Shown here piece after piece: positions 1 through 8,230 of a stretch of DNA of 34,533 bases (position 1 is the stretch's first letter; each line of letters starts with the position of its first letter). Under the pieces are notes generated by a model that ran no database searches, was not told the DNA's origin, and was given only the letters and a program-made list of their open reading frames with translations. The position numbers and the translations under genes are program-made. The DNA comes from Bacteroidales bacterium. Its GTDB lineage: Bacteria > Bacteroidota > Bacteroidia > Bacteroidales > UBA932. The DNA lies in assembly GCA_029007435.1 (NCBI GenBank), contig JAQXHU010000013.1, positions 1-34,533 on the forward strand, read 5' to 3'.

Positions 1-19
1 AGATCTCTCTCAGGTTATA

Positions 20-134
20 TACTGCGGTGGCCATAGCCGCGGGGACCCACCTCTTCCCATCCCGAACAGAGAAGTTAAGCCCGCGAACGCCGATGGTACT
101 GACCCACCAGTTGGGAGAGTAGGCAGCCGCCGTT
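20..134 (+). rRNA. rrf: 5S ribosomal RNA
   Basis: Recognised from the conserved 5S core: the GGGGACCCACCTCTTCCCAT block at 41-60, then CCGAACAGAGAAGTTAAGCC and the loop E/helix IV segment CGATGGTACT. The two ends (about 21-31 and 121-133) pair imperfectly as helix I, which sets the approximate boundaries; exact mature ends are uncertain by a few bases. It is the last gene of an rRNA operon whose 16S and 23S lie before the window, and a terminator follows directly. Confidence 0.96.
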
Positions 135-141
135 CTTCGAG

Positions 142-175
142 ACGCCTCCGGACAAGTTCCGGGGGCGTTTTTTTA
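142..175 (+). terminator. Intrinsic terminator of the rRNA operon
   Basis: An 11-bp stem (142-152 with 158-168, one G-T pair) closes a five-base loop and runs into a seven-T tract. It starts nine bases after the 5S helix I, the expected place for the end of the rrn transcript. Confidence 0.93.
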
Positions 176-208
176 TATTTCCCCTCCGGCCTTTTTAAAT
201 CCTCGCGA

Positions 209-225
209 CCCCCTTTTCAAGGGGG
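209..225. repeat. Short GC-rich hairpin in the spacer after the rRNA operon
   Basis: CCCCCTT and AAGGGGG form a perfect 7-bp stem around a TTC loop. No T tract follows on the plus strand, so it is not a standard terminator. It could be a fail-safe structure for rrn read-through or simply a palindrome. Function unknown. Confidence 0.4.
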
Positions 226-251
226 CGATCAGGAAACCACATTTGATATTT

Positions 252-283
252 CTTGTGAAATTCAAAATTAATAAATACCTTTA
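252..283 (+). promoter_or_regulatory. Possible Bacteroidota promoter for the 335-5284 cassette
   Basis: TACCTTTA at 276-283 matches seven of eight positions of the TAnnTTTG -7 element. A CTTG at 252-255, 20 bases upstream, may act as the -33 element. The predicted start of transcription lies about 45 bases before the ATG at 335. Weak -33, so only a candidate. Confidence 0.4.
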
Positions 284-334
284 CTGTTGTATGTTTATAC
301 ATTGGAGTTATTGTTATTTATTGATTATCAAGTT

Positions 335-2443
335 ATGAGGACTGGATTTACATTGCTGGCAGCGTTAGTTGCGCTTTCAATGACAATATTGTCCTGTAAA
401 GACGACACTCCGTGGAAGTCAGAGAAAAACGAAAGTGAAATCATATCTGGCGACGAGGATAATAATCAGAACGGTAATACGTCTTCTGGAGAAGATACCG
501 GTGATGAAGATCCTAAGCAAGGTGAAACAGATGACAATCAGAACACTGGCGGAGGAGGTCTTGAAGGCCCTGTCACTGTCGGAGACGAGACTGTTTATAC
601 TGGAGTCGCTGCCTGGACAGGCCCAAAAGCTGACGATTCTGCTTCTGATATTGCTGGTTCAGATTCTGACATCTACTGGGAGGCTTGCACCTGGAATGAT
701 ATAGTCACAGTGATATACGATGGCTCAACAGCTTCTGTGACAAAGACTAACGACAAGATTATCAGCAATGTTTCGGGCGCACACGTTACAATTGACCTTG
801 AGACAAACTCCGTTTCCAATGTCTGCGTCATCTTGAAAGGCAGTTCTTCAGACGGTTCATTCAAACTTTATGGGACCAAAAAGAGCCGGCTCGCATTGTG
901 TGGACTAGATCTTGCTTCCACAAAAGGACCTGCCATCAATATCCAGCAGCATAAGAGGGTCTTTGTACATATGCCTGATGGCTCAGTGAACAGAATAACC
1001 GATGCTGCCGCCTATTCCGATGATTCGTACTATATTGCCGGAGCCTCTTCATCTACAGAGGACAGGAAGGCCGCATTCTTCAGTGAGGCAAATCTTATCT
1101 TCAGCGGAAGCGGCTGCCTTGTGCTCAATGGAAAATACAAGCACGGGCTCTGCACTGACGGTTATCTCTACACCCGTCCCGGAGTGACACTTGCAGTCGA
1201 GTCGGCTGCCGCAAACTGCCTGCACGCCAAGGGTGATGACGAAGAACTTTTCGGTGTCAAGATAAACGGAGGCTGTCTGTATGCAAGAGCCACCGCGCTT
1301 GACGGCAAATGCCTTAAAGCAGATATGTCGATTTACGTCAATTCAGGCAAGATAGACTTTTCTGCTTCAGGAGATGCAGGAAAGGGTATAAAAAGTGACT
1401 TGGACGTAGTCATAAATGGAGGCGATATTGATATAACAACATCAGGTGCAGCCTATTATGATGCTTCTACCGCTGACGTTTCAAGCGCCTGCTGCATCAA
1501 ATCGGATGGCAATCTGAGCATTCTTGGAGGAAACCTTGATCTTTCAAGCACAGGACAGGCTGGAAAAGGCATCAAGGCGGGAAGCGATGACAATGCCGGT
1601 ATGAATATAGTGATTGGAACAGCTGAAGGCGGTCCTGTGATGAAAATTGCAACAAGCGGTTCATCTTACGGCGGTTCTTCTTCTGGTCCGGGAGGTGGAA
1701 GACCGGGACAGGGAGGAGGCACGACTACCTCAGGATCTTCCAAACCCAAAGCAGTCAAAGCCTCAGGAACAGTCACTGTGAATGGAGGCGACATTACCAT
1801 AACCACTTCTGGCTCAGGCGCCGAAGGAATCGAGAGTAAATCAGCGACAGCCAATTCGATATTGCTCGAAGGCGGAAACATCTATCTCAACACTTATGAT
1901 GACGCAATAAACTCAGCCGGTCAGATTGTTATTGATGGAGCCAATGTGCTTGCAGTTGCTACAAATAATGATGCTGTGGATTCCAACTACGGCAAGACAG
2001 GCTCGCTTCTCATAAAGAGCGGCGCATTGTTCGCACACAGTTACACAGAAGAGTCTCTTGACTGCGACAATGCTTCCAGAATAACAATATCGGGAGGAAC
2101 GCTTTTCACCACAGCGGGTTCGTCGATGGGGGCATCCGGCTCTCCGTCCTGTTCGGTTCCTGTTCTGAAACTGAGCTCATTTTCAGTTACGCAGGGGTAT
2201 TTCACTCTAACTGATGCTTCCGGCAATGTGATATTTTCCGCATACGCCCCGAAATCTGTCACAAGCCGCTGCACCTATATCACTGCCCCTGAACTGAAGA
2301 GCGGAAACACATATAAATACGGAATGTCCGGAACGTCTGCTCCTTCCGGCTCAACATCCCTCTGGGGAACATATTATTATACCGGAGGCACAGCCTCTGT
2401 GTCCAACTCATTCACAGCCACTTCCTCATTGACGAGCAAGTAG
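335..2443 (+). CDS. Surface lipoprotein with right-handed beta-helix carbohydrate-binding domain (DUF4353/Cthe_2159 type)
   Basis: A 702-residue lipoprotein. ATG at 335 is chosen over an in-frame ATG at 287 because it begins a lipoprotein signal peptide (MRTGF, hydrophobic core, ILSC with Cys21). After the cysteine comes an acidic linker of about 60 residues rich in Asp, Glu, Asn and Gly, typical of surface-exposed Bacteroidota lipoproteins. The rest is a run of short beta-strand repeats of the form VNGGDIxITTSG, GKGIKS and AINSAG, as in DUF4353 carbohydrate-binding proteins whose founding member, Cthe_2159, binds polysaccharide. A Gly/Ser/Pro-rich loop near residues 445-475 interrupts the repeats. 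It leads a five-gene cassette with VTC and DUF4956 genes, families that recur with this one in other bacteria. The ligand is unknown and no catalytic site is evident. Confidence 0.8.
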   Translation: MRTGFTLLAALVALSMTILSCKDDTPWKSEKNESEIISGDEDNNQNGNTSSGEDTGDEDPKQGETDDNQNTGGGGLEGPVTVGDETVYTGVAAWTGPKADDSASDIAGSDSDIYWEACTWNDIVTVIYDGSTASVTKTNDKIISNVSGAHVTIDLETNSVSNVCVILKGSSSDGSFKLYGTKKSRLALCGLDLASTKGPAINIQQHKRVFVHMPDGSVNRITDAAAYSDDSYYIAGASSSTEDRKAAFFSEANLIFSGSGCLVLNGKYKHGLCTDGYLYTRPGVTLAVESAAANCLHAKGDDEELFGVKINGGCLYARATALDGKCLKADMSIYVNSGKIDFSASGDAGKGIKSDLDVVINGGDIDITTSGAAYYDASTADVSSACCIKSDGNLSILGGNLDLSSTGQAGKGIKAGSDDNAGMNIVIGTAEGGPVMKIATSGSSYGGSSSGPGGGRPGQGGGTTTSGSSKPKAVKASGTVTVNGGDITITTSGSGAEGIESKSATANSILLEGGNIYLNTYDDAINSAGQIVIDGANVLAVATNNDAVDSNYGKTGSLLIKSGALFAHSYTEESLDCDNASRITISGGTLFTTAGSSMGASGSPSCSVPVLKLSSFSVTQGYFTLTDASGNVIFSAYAPKSVTSRCTYITAPELKSGNTYKYGMSGTSAPSGSTSLWGTYYYTGGTASVSNSFTATSSLTSK

Positions 2444-2480
2444 GGGCTTGGATGAAGATTAATTTTGAAAGTGAACATTT

Positions 2481-2906
2481 ATGAAAAGGACGATTATCGC
2501 TTTGTTTGCAGTTTTGATGTGCGGGTTTGCGATGACAGCCCAGGAACTTGATCCTGCAACGCTGGCCAAACGTGATGCCAGGCGCAATCTTGTTGTGAAA
2601 GAATGGAATACAGACGCCAGAACAAAAACAAGGTGGCTTGACAGGCAGACCACGTATGACTCCCAGGGCCGTAAAGTGGAGGAGATAGAATATGCTTCAT
2701 ACGGACAGAAATGGAGAGAAACACTGGAATACGGGGAAAACGGGAGAGTTTCCAGGGAAGTGGAGTATGATGACCGCAACAAGCCGGTCAGAATCCGCAA
2801 ATATGAGTGGAACTCTGACGGGACCAAGAAGAAACAATACAATTATGCCCCGAATGGCAAGCTTCAGTCCGTCAAAGTATTCGAGTATGTTTTCGCCGAG
2901 CCTTGA
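2481..2906 (+). CDS. Small secreted protein with YwqK/RHS-like tyrosine repeats
   Basis: A 141-residue protein with a Sec signal peptide (MKRTIIALFAVLMCGFAMTA, likely cut before QEL). The mature part is four to five short repeats of about 18-22 residues, each with a Tyr-rich strand and an Asn/Asp-Gly turn (YDSQGRKVEEIEY, YGENGRVSREVEY, YAPNGKLQSVKVFEY). This resembles the beta-hairpin repeats of YwqK-like and RHS/YD proteins. It starts 37 bases after the lipoprotein gene and ends two bases before the VTC-domain gene, so it belongs to the same transcription unit. No enzymatic motif is visible; a role as periplasmic or extracellular accessory to the cassette is inferred from position only. Confidence 0.6.
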   Translation: MKRTIIALFAVLMCGFAMTAQELDPATLAKRDARRNLVVKEWNTDARTKTRWLDRQTTYDSQGRKVEEIEYASYGQKWRETLEYGENGRVSREVEYDDRNKPVRIRKYEWNSDGTKKKQYNYAPNGKLQSVKVFEYVFAEP

Positions 2907-2908
2907 CG

Positions 2909-3679
2909 ATGGAAGCCATTTTGGAATCAATGAGCGGAATCAGTCTTGAGGAGATGGACGCCATCAAGCTGATGAACAGGGTTGACACCAAGTACCTCAC
3001 TACGAAGGCTGTGCTGGCCTCTGTCATTGACAGGGCCTCGCAATTGTACAGAGTGCTGGAAACGGGTGGCGAGAGAATATGCGGCTATGATACAATGTAT
3101 TATGACACAGGTGGTTACCAGATGTATTATGACCATCACAATCGCAGACTCACGAGACAGAAAATCCGTACCAGGCGTTATCTTTCCACAGGAGGCACAT
3201 TCTTGGAAGTCAAGCGCAAAAACAATCACGGCCGTACAAAGAAGAAACGCATAGAGATTCCTGACGCGGAGTTTATGTCTTTTTCAGCCGATGATGCGGC
3301 GTCAAGATTCATAGAATCCAAATCGGCTTTTGCCCCTGCGGCGCTCTTCCCGTCCACTGCTACGGGGTTCAGGCGAATAACTCTTGTCAACAATGCCCGT
3401 ACTGAACGCTTGACTGTGGATATGGATCTGCGTTTCCGGAATCTCAGGACAGGCGTGTCGGCTGAGCTTGGAGAGGCTGTGATCATTGAACTGAAACAGG
3501 ACGGTTACTGCCGTTCCGACATTAAGGGCATATTGCTTGATTTGAGAGTCAAACCATTGAGAATTAGTAAATACTGTGTAGGTACAGTACTGACCGAACC
3601 ATCAGTCAGACGGTCCCGTTTCATTACAAAAATCAGGATGATTGAGAAACTTACAAATACTAAATTATTGAAAAGATGA
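2909..3679 (+). CDS. VTC-domain protein, polyphosphate polymerase-like
   Basis: A 256-residue cytoplasmic protein with the tunnel-fold (TTM) features of the VTC domain. The N-terminal motif NRVDTKY supplies R24, D26 and K28. Basic strand residues follow at R87 and R89 (KIRTRRY), then E100 and K102 in FLEVKRK, R156, R165, D171 and D173, and ELK at 194-196. These correspond in kind to the phosphate- and metal-binding residues that line the tunnel of yeast Vtc4, which makes polyphosphate from ATP. ATG 2909 is used; a TTG at 2903 would overlap the previous stop. Its stop overlaps the start of the DUF4956 gene (ATGA), so the two are translationally coupled. Polyphosphate synthesis itself is unproven for this bacterial branch. 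Confidence 0.83.
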   Translation: MEAILESMSGISLEEMDAIKLMNRVDTKYLTTKAVLASVIDRASQLYRVLETGGERICGYDTMYYDTGGYQMYYDHHNRRLTRQKIRTRRYLSTGGTFLEVKRKNNHGRTKKKRIEIPDAEFMSFSADDAASRFIESKSAFAPAALFPSTATGFRRITLVNNARTERLTVDMDLRFRNLRTGVSAELGEAVIIELKQDGYCRSDIKGILLDLRVKPLRISKYCVGTVLTEPSVRRSRFITKIRMIEKLTNTKLLKR

Positions 3680-4410
3680 TGCAACAGATGCCGGACTTCG
3701 ATCCCTCCATCGCCGAGGAATTTGGTTACGAAGTCACCAATGGAACAACATTTCTCGGCGTGCCTCTTTTGGAGGCCACCAATCTATACCACTTGCTCCT
3801 GCGCTTTGCGTTCAACCTGCTGGTCAGCTGGGTGATAGTATATCTGATATACCGCCGGCGAAACGGCAGGAAAGAGTACTGCCTGACATTTATGTCTTTC
3901 GCCTCCGCAATGTTCCTGCTTATATTCCTTATGGAGAGCGTGAAACTGCAGATTGGCCTGACTCTCGGACTGTTCGCGATATTCGGAGTGATAAGGTACA
4001 GGACCGAAACGGTTCCTGTCCGTGAGATGACGTACCTTTTCGTCATCATCACTGTGGCTGTAATCAACGGCCTCGCTCTGAATATCTCATATGCGGAGCT
4101 GGTTATAGCCAATATGTTGCTGATGGGCCTTCTGTATGTTATGGAACGCCTGTTGTGGCGCAGGGGCAAGGGCCGGCTGACCACCAAAATCGTGCTGTAT
4201 GACAGGATTGAGAATATTGTTCCTGAACGGAGAGCGGAACTTCTTGCGGATTTGGAGAAACGTCTCGGGCTGAAAGTAGAATTCCTGGAAATCGGACACG
4301 TGGATTTTCTGCGCGATGCCGCCTGGCTGAAAGTTACCTATATGCTTCCGTACGGAGAGTCCAATACCATAAATACAATTGTTCGGGAAAAAGATTTCAA
4401 TGAAATTTGA
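3676..4410 (+). CDS. DUF4956 family membrane protein
   Basis: A 244-residue integral membrane protein. About five hydrophobic segments lie at roughly residues 40-60, 70-90, 92-106, 116-136 and 138-156, followed by a soluble C-terminal domain of about 85 residues (KIVLYDRIENI, LGLKVEFLEIGHVDFLRDAAWLKV). The central GLFAIFGVIRYRTETVPVREM motif region, with its paired arginines at the membrane surface, is the hallmark of DUF4956. The start codon overlaps the VTC stop; an ATG three bases later is equally possible. Repeated pairing of DUF4956 with VTC-domain genes suggests that it accepts, moves or anchors the product of that enzyme, by analogy with the membrane subunits of the eukaryotic VTC complex. 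That role is inference. Confidence 0.8.
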   Translation: MMQQMPDFDPSIAEEFGYEVTNGTTFLGVPLLEATNLYHLLLRFAFNLLVSWVIVYLIYRRRNGRKEYCLTFMSFASAMFLLIFLMESVKLQIGLTLGLFAIFGVIRYRTETVPVREMTYLFVIITVAVINGLALNISYAELVIANMLLMGLLYVMERLLWRRGKGRLTTKIVLYDRIENIVPERRAELLADLEKRLGLKVEFLEIGHVDFLRDAAWLKVTYMLPYGESNTINTIVREKDFNEI

Positions 4411-4432
4411 AGTCGTGATTAATTCTTTGGCT

Positions 4433-5284
4433 ATGAGAAAATTAATAATTACAACAATACTCTGTGCGTCCACATTCACTGCCTTGGCGCAGGTGAATGA
4501 GGATATTGATACGGATTTCAGGGCAAGGATGTCCGTGGAACTTGACAAAAGGATTGTGCGTGGCCTGCATATCGGCCTGTCCGAGGAATTCAGGCTTAAG
4601 GACAATCTGACCTCAGTGGACCGTTTCTATACGACGCTCGGTCTCAGCTACAAGTTCTGTCCTTATTTCAAGGCGGGTATCAGCTACACTCTGATGAATC
4701 TCCACAAATTCGACAGTGATGCTGACCGCTGGGGATGGGATCTGCGCCACAGGGCGTCAATTGACCTCATCGGCTCATACCGGGTCGGCAATGTCAAGTT
4801 CAATCTGAGGGAGCGCTTCCAGCTGACTCACAGGACAGGCGAAATGAATGTCTATCAGAATCCACGCAACGCATTTGTTTTAAGGAGCAGGCTGAAAGTG
4901 TCATATGACTTCGCCAACCGTCCGGTTGAGCCTTATTTCTCAGTCGAGCTGCGGAATACATTGAATGCTGTGCATTACAGCGCTCCGGAATATACCGCTG
5001 TCCCAGGAGATAATATTTCTTATAATGATGTATATATCAACAGAGTAAGGCTCCAGCCCGGCATTGAATGGAAGCTGGATTCCAGGAATTCTTTCGATTT
5101 TTACATTCTGGCAGACTATGTGTATGAGAAGGATATAGACGCCAGCAAGTCGGGGAATCTCAAAAAATACAAGGATGAGTCCGGAAATGTCATTACTGAT
5201 ATTTCAGGCAACCCTGTTTACTGCATATTCTACCGGCCGGCCTGGAACTTCACCCTGGGCGTAGCTTACAAGTATGCATTCTGA
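4433..5284 (+). CDS. DUF2490-type outer-membrane beta-barrel protein
   Basis: A 283-residue protein. ATG 4433 begins a clear signal peptide (MRKLIITTILCASTFTALAQ, cut after AQ); upstream in-frame starts at 4379 and 4400 lie inside the DUF4956 gene and would mask it. The mature part alternates amphipathic strands and turns (FRARMSVELDKRI, LHIGLSEEFRLKD, FYTTLGLSYKF, FNLRERFQLTHR) and ends in an aromatic residue (FTLGVAYKYAF), the usual C-terminal signal for barrel insertion. This fits the DUF2490 family of predicted outer-membrane barrels. It is the last gene of the cassette and could be an export channel or an anchor for the lipoprotein; neither is shown. Confidence 0.75.
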   Translation: MRKLIITTILCASTFTALAQVNEDIDTDFRARMSVELDKRIVRGLHIGLSEEFRLKDNLTSVDRFYTTLGLSYKFCPYFKAGISYTLMNLHKFDSDADRWGWDLRHRASIDLIGSYRVGNVKFNLRERFQLTHRTGEMNVYQNPRNAFVLRSRLKVSYDFANRPVEPYFSVELRNTLNAVHYSAPEYTAVPGDNISYNDVYINRVRLQPGIEWKLDSRNSFDFYILADYVYEKDIDASKSGNLKKYKDESGNVITDISGNPVYCIFYRPAWNFTLGVAYKYAF

Positions 5285-5300
5285 TTCTTGGATGAATCAG
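5281..5300 (+). terminator. Hairpin at the end of the VTC/DUF4956 cassette
   Basis: CTGATTC and GAATCAG pair perfectly around a six-base loop and include the stop codon of the DUF2490 gene. The following sequence is AT-rich but has no clean T tract, so it may be a weak terminator or an RNA-stabilising 3' stem. Confidence 0.4.
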
Positions 5301-5338
5301 GATAATTACTTAATTTTACAGTCTATTACAATTTTGAT

Positions 5339-6418
5339 ATGAATAAAATCATTGTCTGTGCGATGGCCGCTGTAGCAGTTGCCTGCACCCCGAATTCCGG
5401 CAATACTGTTCTCAAAGGCTCATTTACCGGTCCGGACGCTCCCGAAAGTGTCCACATCGTATTGCGTTCCCAGGGTATTGACACCCTCATAGCGCTCAAG
5501 AACTCAGAATTCTCCTGTGAACTCCCTGTTGACCTTGTCAATGTCGGAAGCGTCGAAGCCGGTGTGTCCGGAGGCAATTTCATATCGGACGGTACAGTCC
5601 TTACAGTGAAAATCGCCGGAAGCAATATCCTGACCGAGTCAGCAAAACCATCAAAATCAGTGAATTCAAGATTCGCGGAATATAATGCGCGCACAGACGA
5701 GTATATAAGCGAGATGCGTTCTACGATGCGTTCGCTGGCTGACAGCACAGGCATCTCCGACGAGGAGAAGGACAGACTCCAGGAAGAGTATTATGATTCG
5801 TTCATCGAGAAATTCAAGAACTTCAATCTGGAAGCTATAGCCGCTAACAGAAACAACGCTGTGGGCGTATCGGCTCTCCGGCAGATTTACTATGAATTTG
5901 AGGATGAGTCTCTGGACTCCCTCATTTCCACCCTTGACACTGCTATTGTAAAACTTCCTTTCGTCCAAAGGCTTCAGGAGGGAATCGCCGCACGCAGAAA
6001 TACTGCCGAGGGCAAAATGTTCACAGATTTCACTGTCGCCCAGCCGGATGGAGCACAGGCCAGTCTTTCTGACTATGTAGGCAAAGGAAAATATGTGCTT
6101 GTGGATTTCTGGGCTTCTTGGTGCCGCCCTTGCAAGATGGAGATTCCTTACGTCAAGGCCGCATACAACAAGTTCAAAGGCAATGACTTCGATGTCGTCA
6201 GTGTCGCTGTGTGGGACAAACCTCAGGCTACTGTAGATACCGCAAAAGTCTATGGCGTTAACTGGAACCAGATAGTTGACGCACAGAGTGTTCCTACTGA
6301 CATTTACGGTATTATGGGCATCCCTCACATCATCCTCTTCGGCCCTGACGGAACTATCGTGAAGAGAGGCCTCAGGGGAGAGGGCATAGCTGAGGAAGTA
6401 TCGAAATACGTAAAATAG
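5339..6418 (+). CDS. TlpA-family thioredoxin-like lipoprotein with N-terminal DUF4369 domain
   Basis: A 359-residue envelope thiol-disulfide protein. A short signal peptide (MNKIIVCAMAAVAVAC) points to lipidation at Cys16. Residues of about 22-115 match the beta-rich DUF4369 domain, a helical linker follows, and the C-terminal 140 residues are a thioredoxin fold with the active site WCRPC (C262, C265) and the cis-proline region GIMGIPHIILF. Such proteins reduce or resolve disulfides of periplasmic partners and are common in Bacteroidota. It begins 54 bases after the cassette above and ends three bases before uvrC; the closeness to uvrC suggests cotranscription without implying shared function. 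The partner protein is unknown. Confidence 0.87.
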   Translation: MNKIIVCAMAAVAVACTPNSGNTVLKGSFTGPDAPESVHIVLRSQGIDTLIALKNSEFSCELPVDLVNVGSVEAGVSGGNFISDGTVLTVKIAGSNILTESAKPSKSVNSRFAEYNARTDEYISEMRSTMRSLADSTGISDEEKDRLQEEYYDSFIEKFKNFNLEAIAANRNNAVGVSALRQIYYEFEDESLDSLISTLDTAIVKLPFVQRLQEGIAARRNTAEGKMFTDFTVAQPDGAQASLSDYVGKGKYVLVDFWASWCRPCKMEIPYVKAAYNKFKGNDFDVVSVAVWDKPQATVDTAKVYGVNWNQIVDAQSVPTDIYGIMGIPHIILFGPDGTIVKRGLRGEGIAEEVSKYVK

Positions 6419-6421
6419 CGC

Positions 6422-8230
6422 TTGACTGTAAAAGAGAAAATAGCATTGTTTCCACATTCCCCCGGAGTTTACAGATACTATGACTCCGAGGGGATTGTGA
6501 TATATGTGGGCAAGGCGAAAGATCTGCACAAGAGAGTGGCACAGTATTTCGTTCCTCCGGAGAGACTCAATGTGAAGACCAGGATACTTGTGTCCAAAAT
6601 AGCCGATGCCCAGTATTCCGTGGTGGACACCGAGGCTGACGCCCTTCTGCTTGAGAACAATCTTATCAAGCAGTACAAGCCCAGATACAATATTCTTCTG
6701 AAGGATTCCAAGACCTATCCCTGGATATGCATCACCGGAGATGAATTTCCGAAAATATTCCTGACAAGGAGGATTGTCAAGGGAAACCGTTATTTCGGCC
6801 CGTACAGTTCGGTTTTCCACGCCAGGAATCTGCTCGAATTTTTTGCGGAGAATTACAAGCTGCGCTCCTGCAAGCACAAGATTACTTCAGATGCCGTCCT
6901 TCGGGGAAAGTTCAGGCCGTGCCTGGATTTCCATATAGGCCGATGCGCCGGATGCTGCATAGGCAAAGTGTCTGTAGCTGACTACAATGCTGATGTGGAT
7001 GAGATTGTCAGTCTCCTCAAAGGCGGAGCCAGTGAGATTATCCAACATTACAAGCGTCTGATGCGCGAGGCGGCGGACAGGCTGGATTTCGAACAGGCGC
7101 AGTTCTTTAAGGACAAGGCTGATTCACTCCAGCAGCATTATTCCAAGTCGGTCATCACTTCTGCAACGGACACCAATGTCGATGTGTTCTCTCTTGTGAC
7201 CGATGCCGGAGAATCTTTCGGTAACTTTATGAGAGTCCGCTCCGGAGCTGTGATACAGTCACTTAATCTCGGTTTCAAGATGAATATCGAGGAGGAGCCC
7301 GAGGCGGTACTTAGCGAGTTCATAGCCGAAATTGAGTCCAAATTCGGCAAGCTCGCCGGTGAGGTGCTCGTGCCGTTTCTTCCGGACGTCGAGATGGAGG
7401 GAGTGACTTTCCGCATTCCTGTAAAAGGAGACAAACTGGCGATTCTCGCCTTGAGCACCAGGAACGCCAAAGAGTATCAGTTCAATACCCTCCGCCAGAA
7501 AGAGCACACTGACCCTGACCAGTACCGTACAATGGTCCTGACCGAGCTCCAGAAAGCCATCGGGATGAAAGTCCTTCCTGAGCATATAGAATGCTTTGAC
7601 AATTCCAACATCCAGGGCACCAATCCGGTTGCTTCCTGCGTTGTGTTCCGTGGCGGAGTCCCGTCCAAGAAAGATTACCGCAAATTCAAGATAAAGACAG
7701 TTATCGGCGCCAATGACTATGCCTCTATGAAAGAAGTGGTCAACCGCAGGTATTCCCGGATGCTTGCAGAAGCTCCTGGCGACCTGCCCCAGCTTGTGGT
7801 GATTGACGGAGGCAAGGGCCAGCTGGATTTCGCATACCAGGCTTTGGCGGAACTTGGTTTGACAGAGAAACTTACAGTTGTCGGGCTTGCCAAGAGACTC
7901 GAAGAGGTCATCCGTGTGGGAGATCCGTATCCGCTGTTCATAGACCGCAATTCATCAGCATTGAAAGTGCTTCAGCAGATTCGCGATGAGGCCCACCGTT
8001 TCGGAATCACATTCCACCGGAGTCTGAGGAGCAAGAGCCAGATAGAGTCGGCCCTGACAAAGATTAAAGGTGTGGGGGAGCAGACCGAGAAACGCCTGCT
8101 GCTGCATTATGGCAGTGTCCCCCGGATTGCCTCGGCCTCAGTTGACGACCTCGCCGGCTTTCTCGGGAAACGCGAGCTCGCGGAAAGAATTCATTCACAA
8201 TTAAATGATGATAATGACAATGAAGATTGA
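6422..8230 (+). CDS. uvrC: Excinuclease ABC subunit C
   Basis: A 602-residue nuclease that makes both incisions in UvrABC nucleotide excision repair. The order is standard: an N-terminal GIY-YIG domain (GVYRYY and GIVIYVGKAKDLHKRV), a four-cysteine cluster (SCK, RPC, GRCAGCC) expected to bind an iron-sulfur centre, a UVR UvrB-binding helix pair (DRLDFEQAQFFKDKADSL), the RNase H-like 5' nuclease with CFDNSNIQG, VVIDGGKGQ and RDEAHRF carrying the acidic residues and histidine, then tandem helix-hairpin-helix motifs at the C-terminus (IKGVGEQTEKRLL). Start is TTG at 6422: it gives the normal N-terminus MTVKEKIALFPHSPGVY and no ATG lies nearby. The length is normal for the family. Confidence 0.97.
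   Translation: MTVKEKIALFPHSPGVYRYYDSEGIVIYVGKAKDLHKRVAQYFVPPERLNVKTRILVSKIADAQYSVVDTEADALLLENNLIKQYKPRYNILLKDSKTYPWICITGDEFPKIFLTRRIVKGNRYFGPYSSVFHARNLLEFFAENYKLRSCKHKITSDAVLRGKFRPCLDFHIGRCAGCCIGKVSVADYNADVDEIVSLLKGGASEIIQHYKRLMREAADRLDFEQAQFFKDKADSLQQHYSKSVITSATDTNVDVFSLVTDAGESFGNFMRVRSGAVIQSLNLGFKMNIEEEPEAVLSEFIAEIESKFGKLAGEVLVPFLPDVEMEGVTFRIPVKGDKLAILALSTRNAKEYQFNTLRQKEHTDPDQYRTMVLTELQKAIGMKVLPEHIECFDNSNIQGTNPVASCVVFRGGVPSKKDYRKFKIKTVIGANDYASMKEVVNRRYSRMLAEAPGDLPQLVVIDGGKGQLDFAYQALAELGLTEKLTVVGLAKRLEEVIRVGDPYPLFIDRNSSALKVLQQIRDEAHRFGITFHRSLRSKSQIESALTKIKGVGEQTEKRLLLHYGSVPRIASASVDDLAGFLGKRELAERIHSQLNDDNDNED

Noticed and set aside
5329..5336. CAATTTTG as a promoter -7 element for the TlpA gene
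   Set aside because: Transcription would start at or after the ATG at 5339, so it cannot serve that start unless the mRNA is leaderless; the first base also departs from the consensus.
5666..6877. 403-codon open frame on the minus strand across the TlpA gene and uvrC
   Set aside because: It lies wholly antisense to two well-recognised genes, crosses their junction, and its translation has no recognisable domain. The long open frame results from codon bias of the plus-strand genes.
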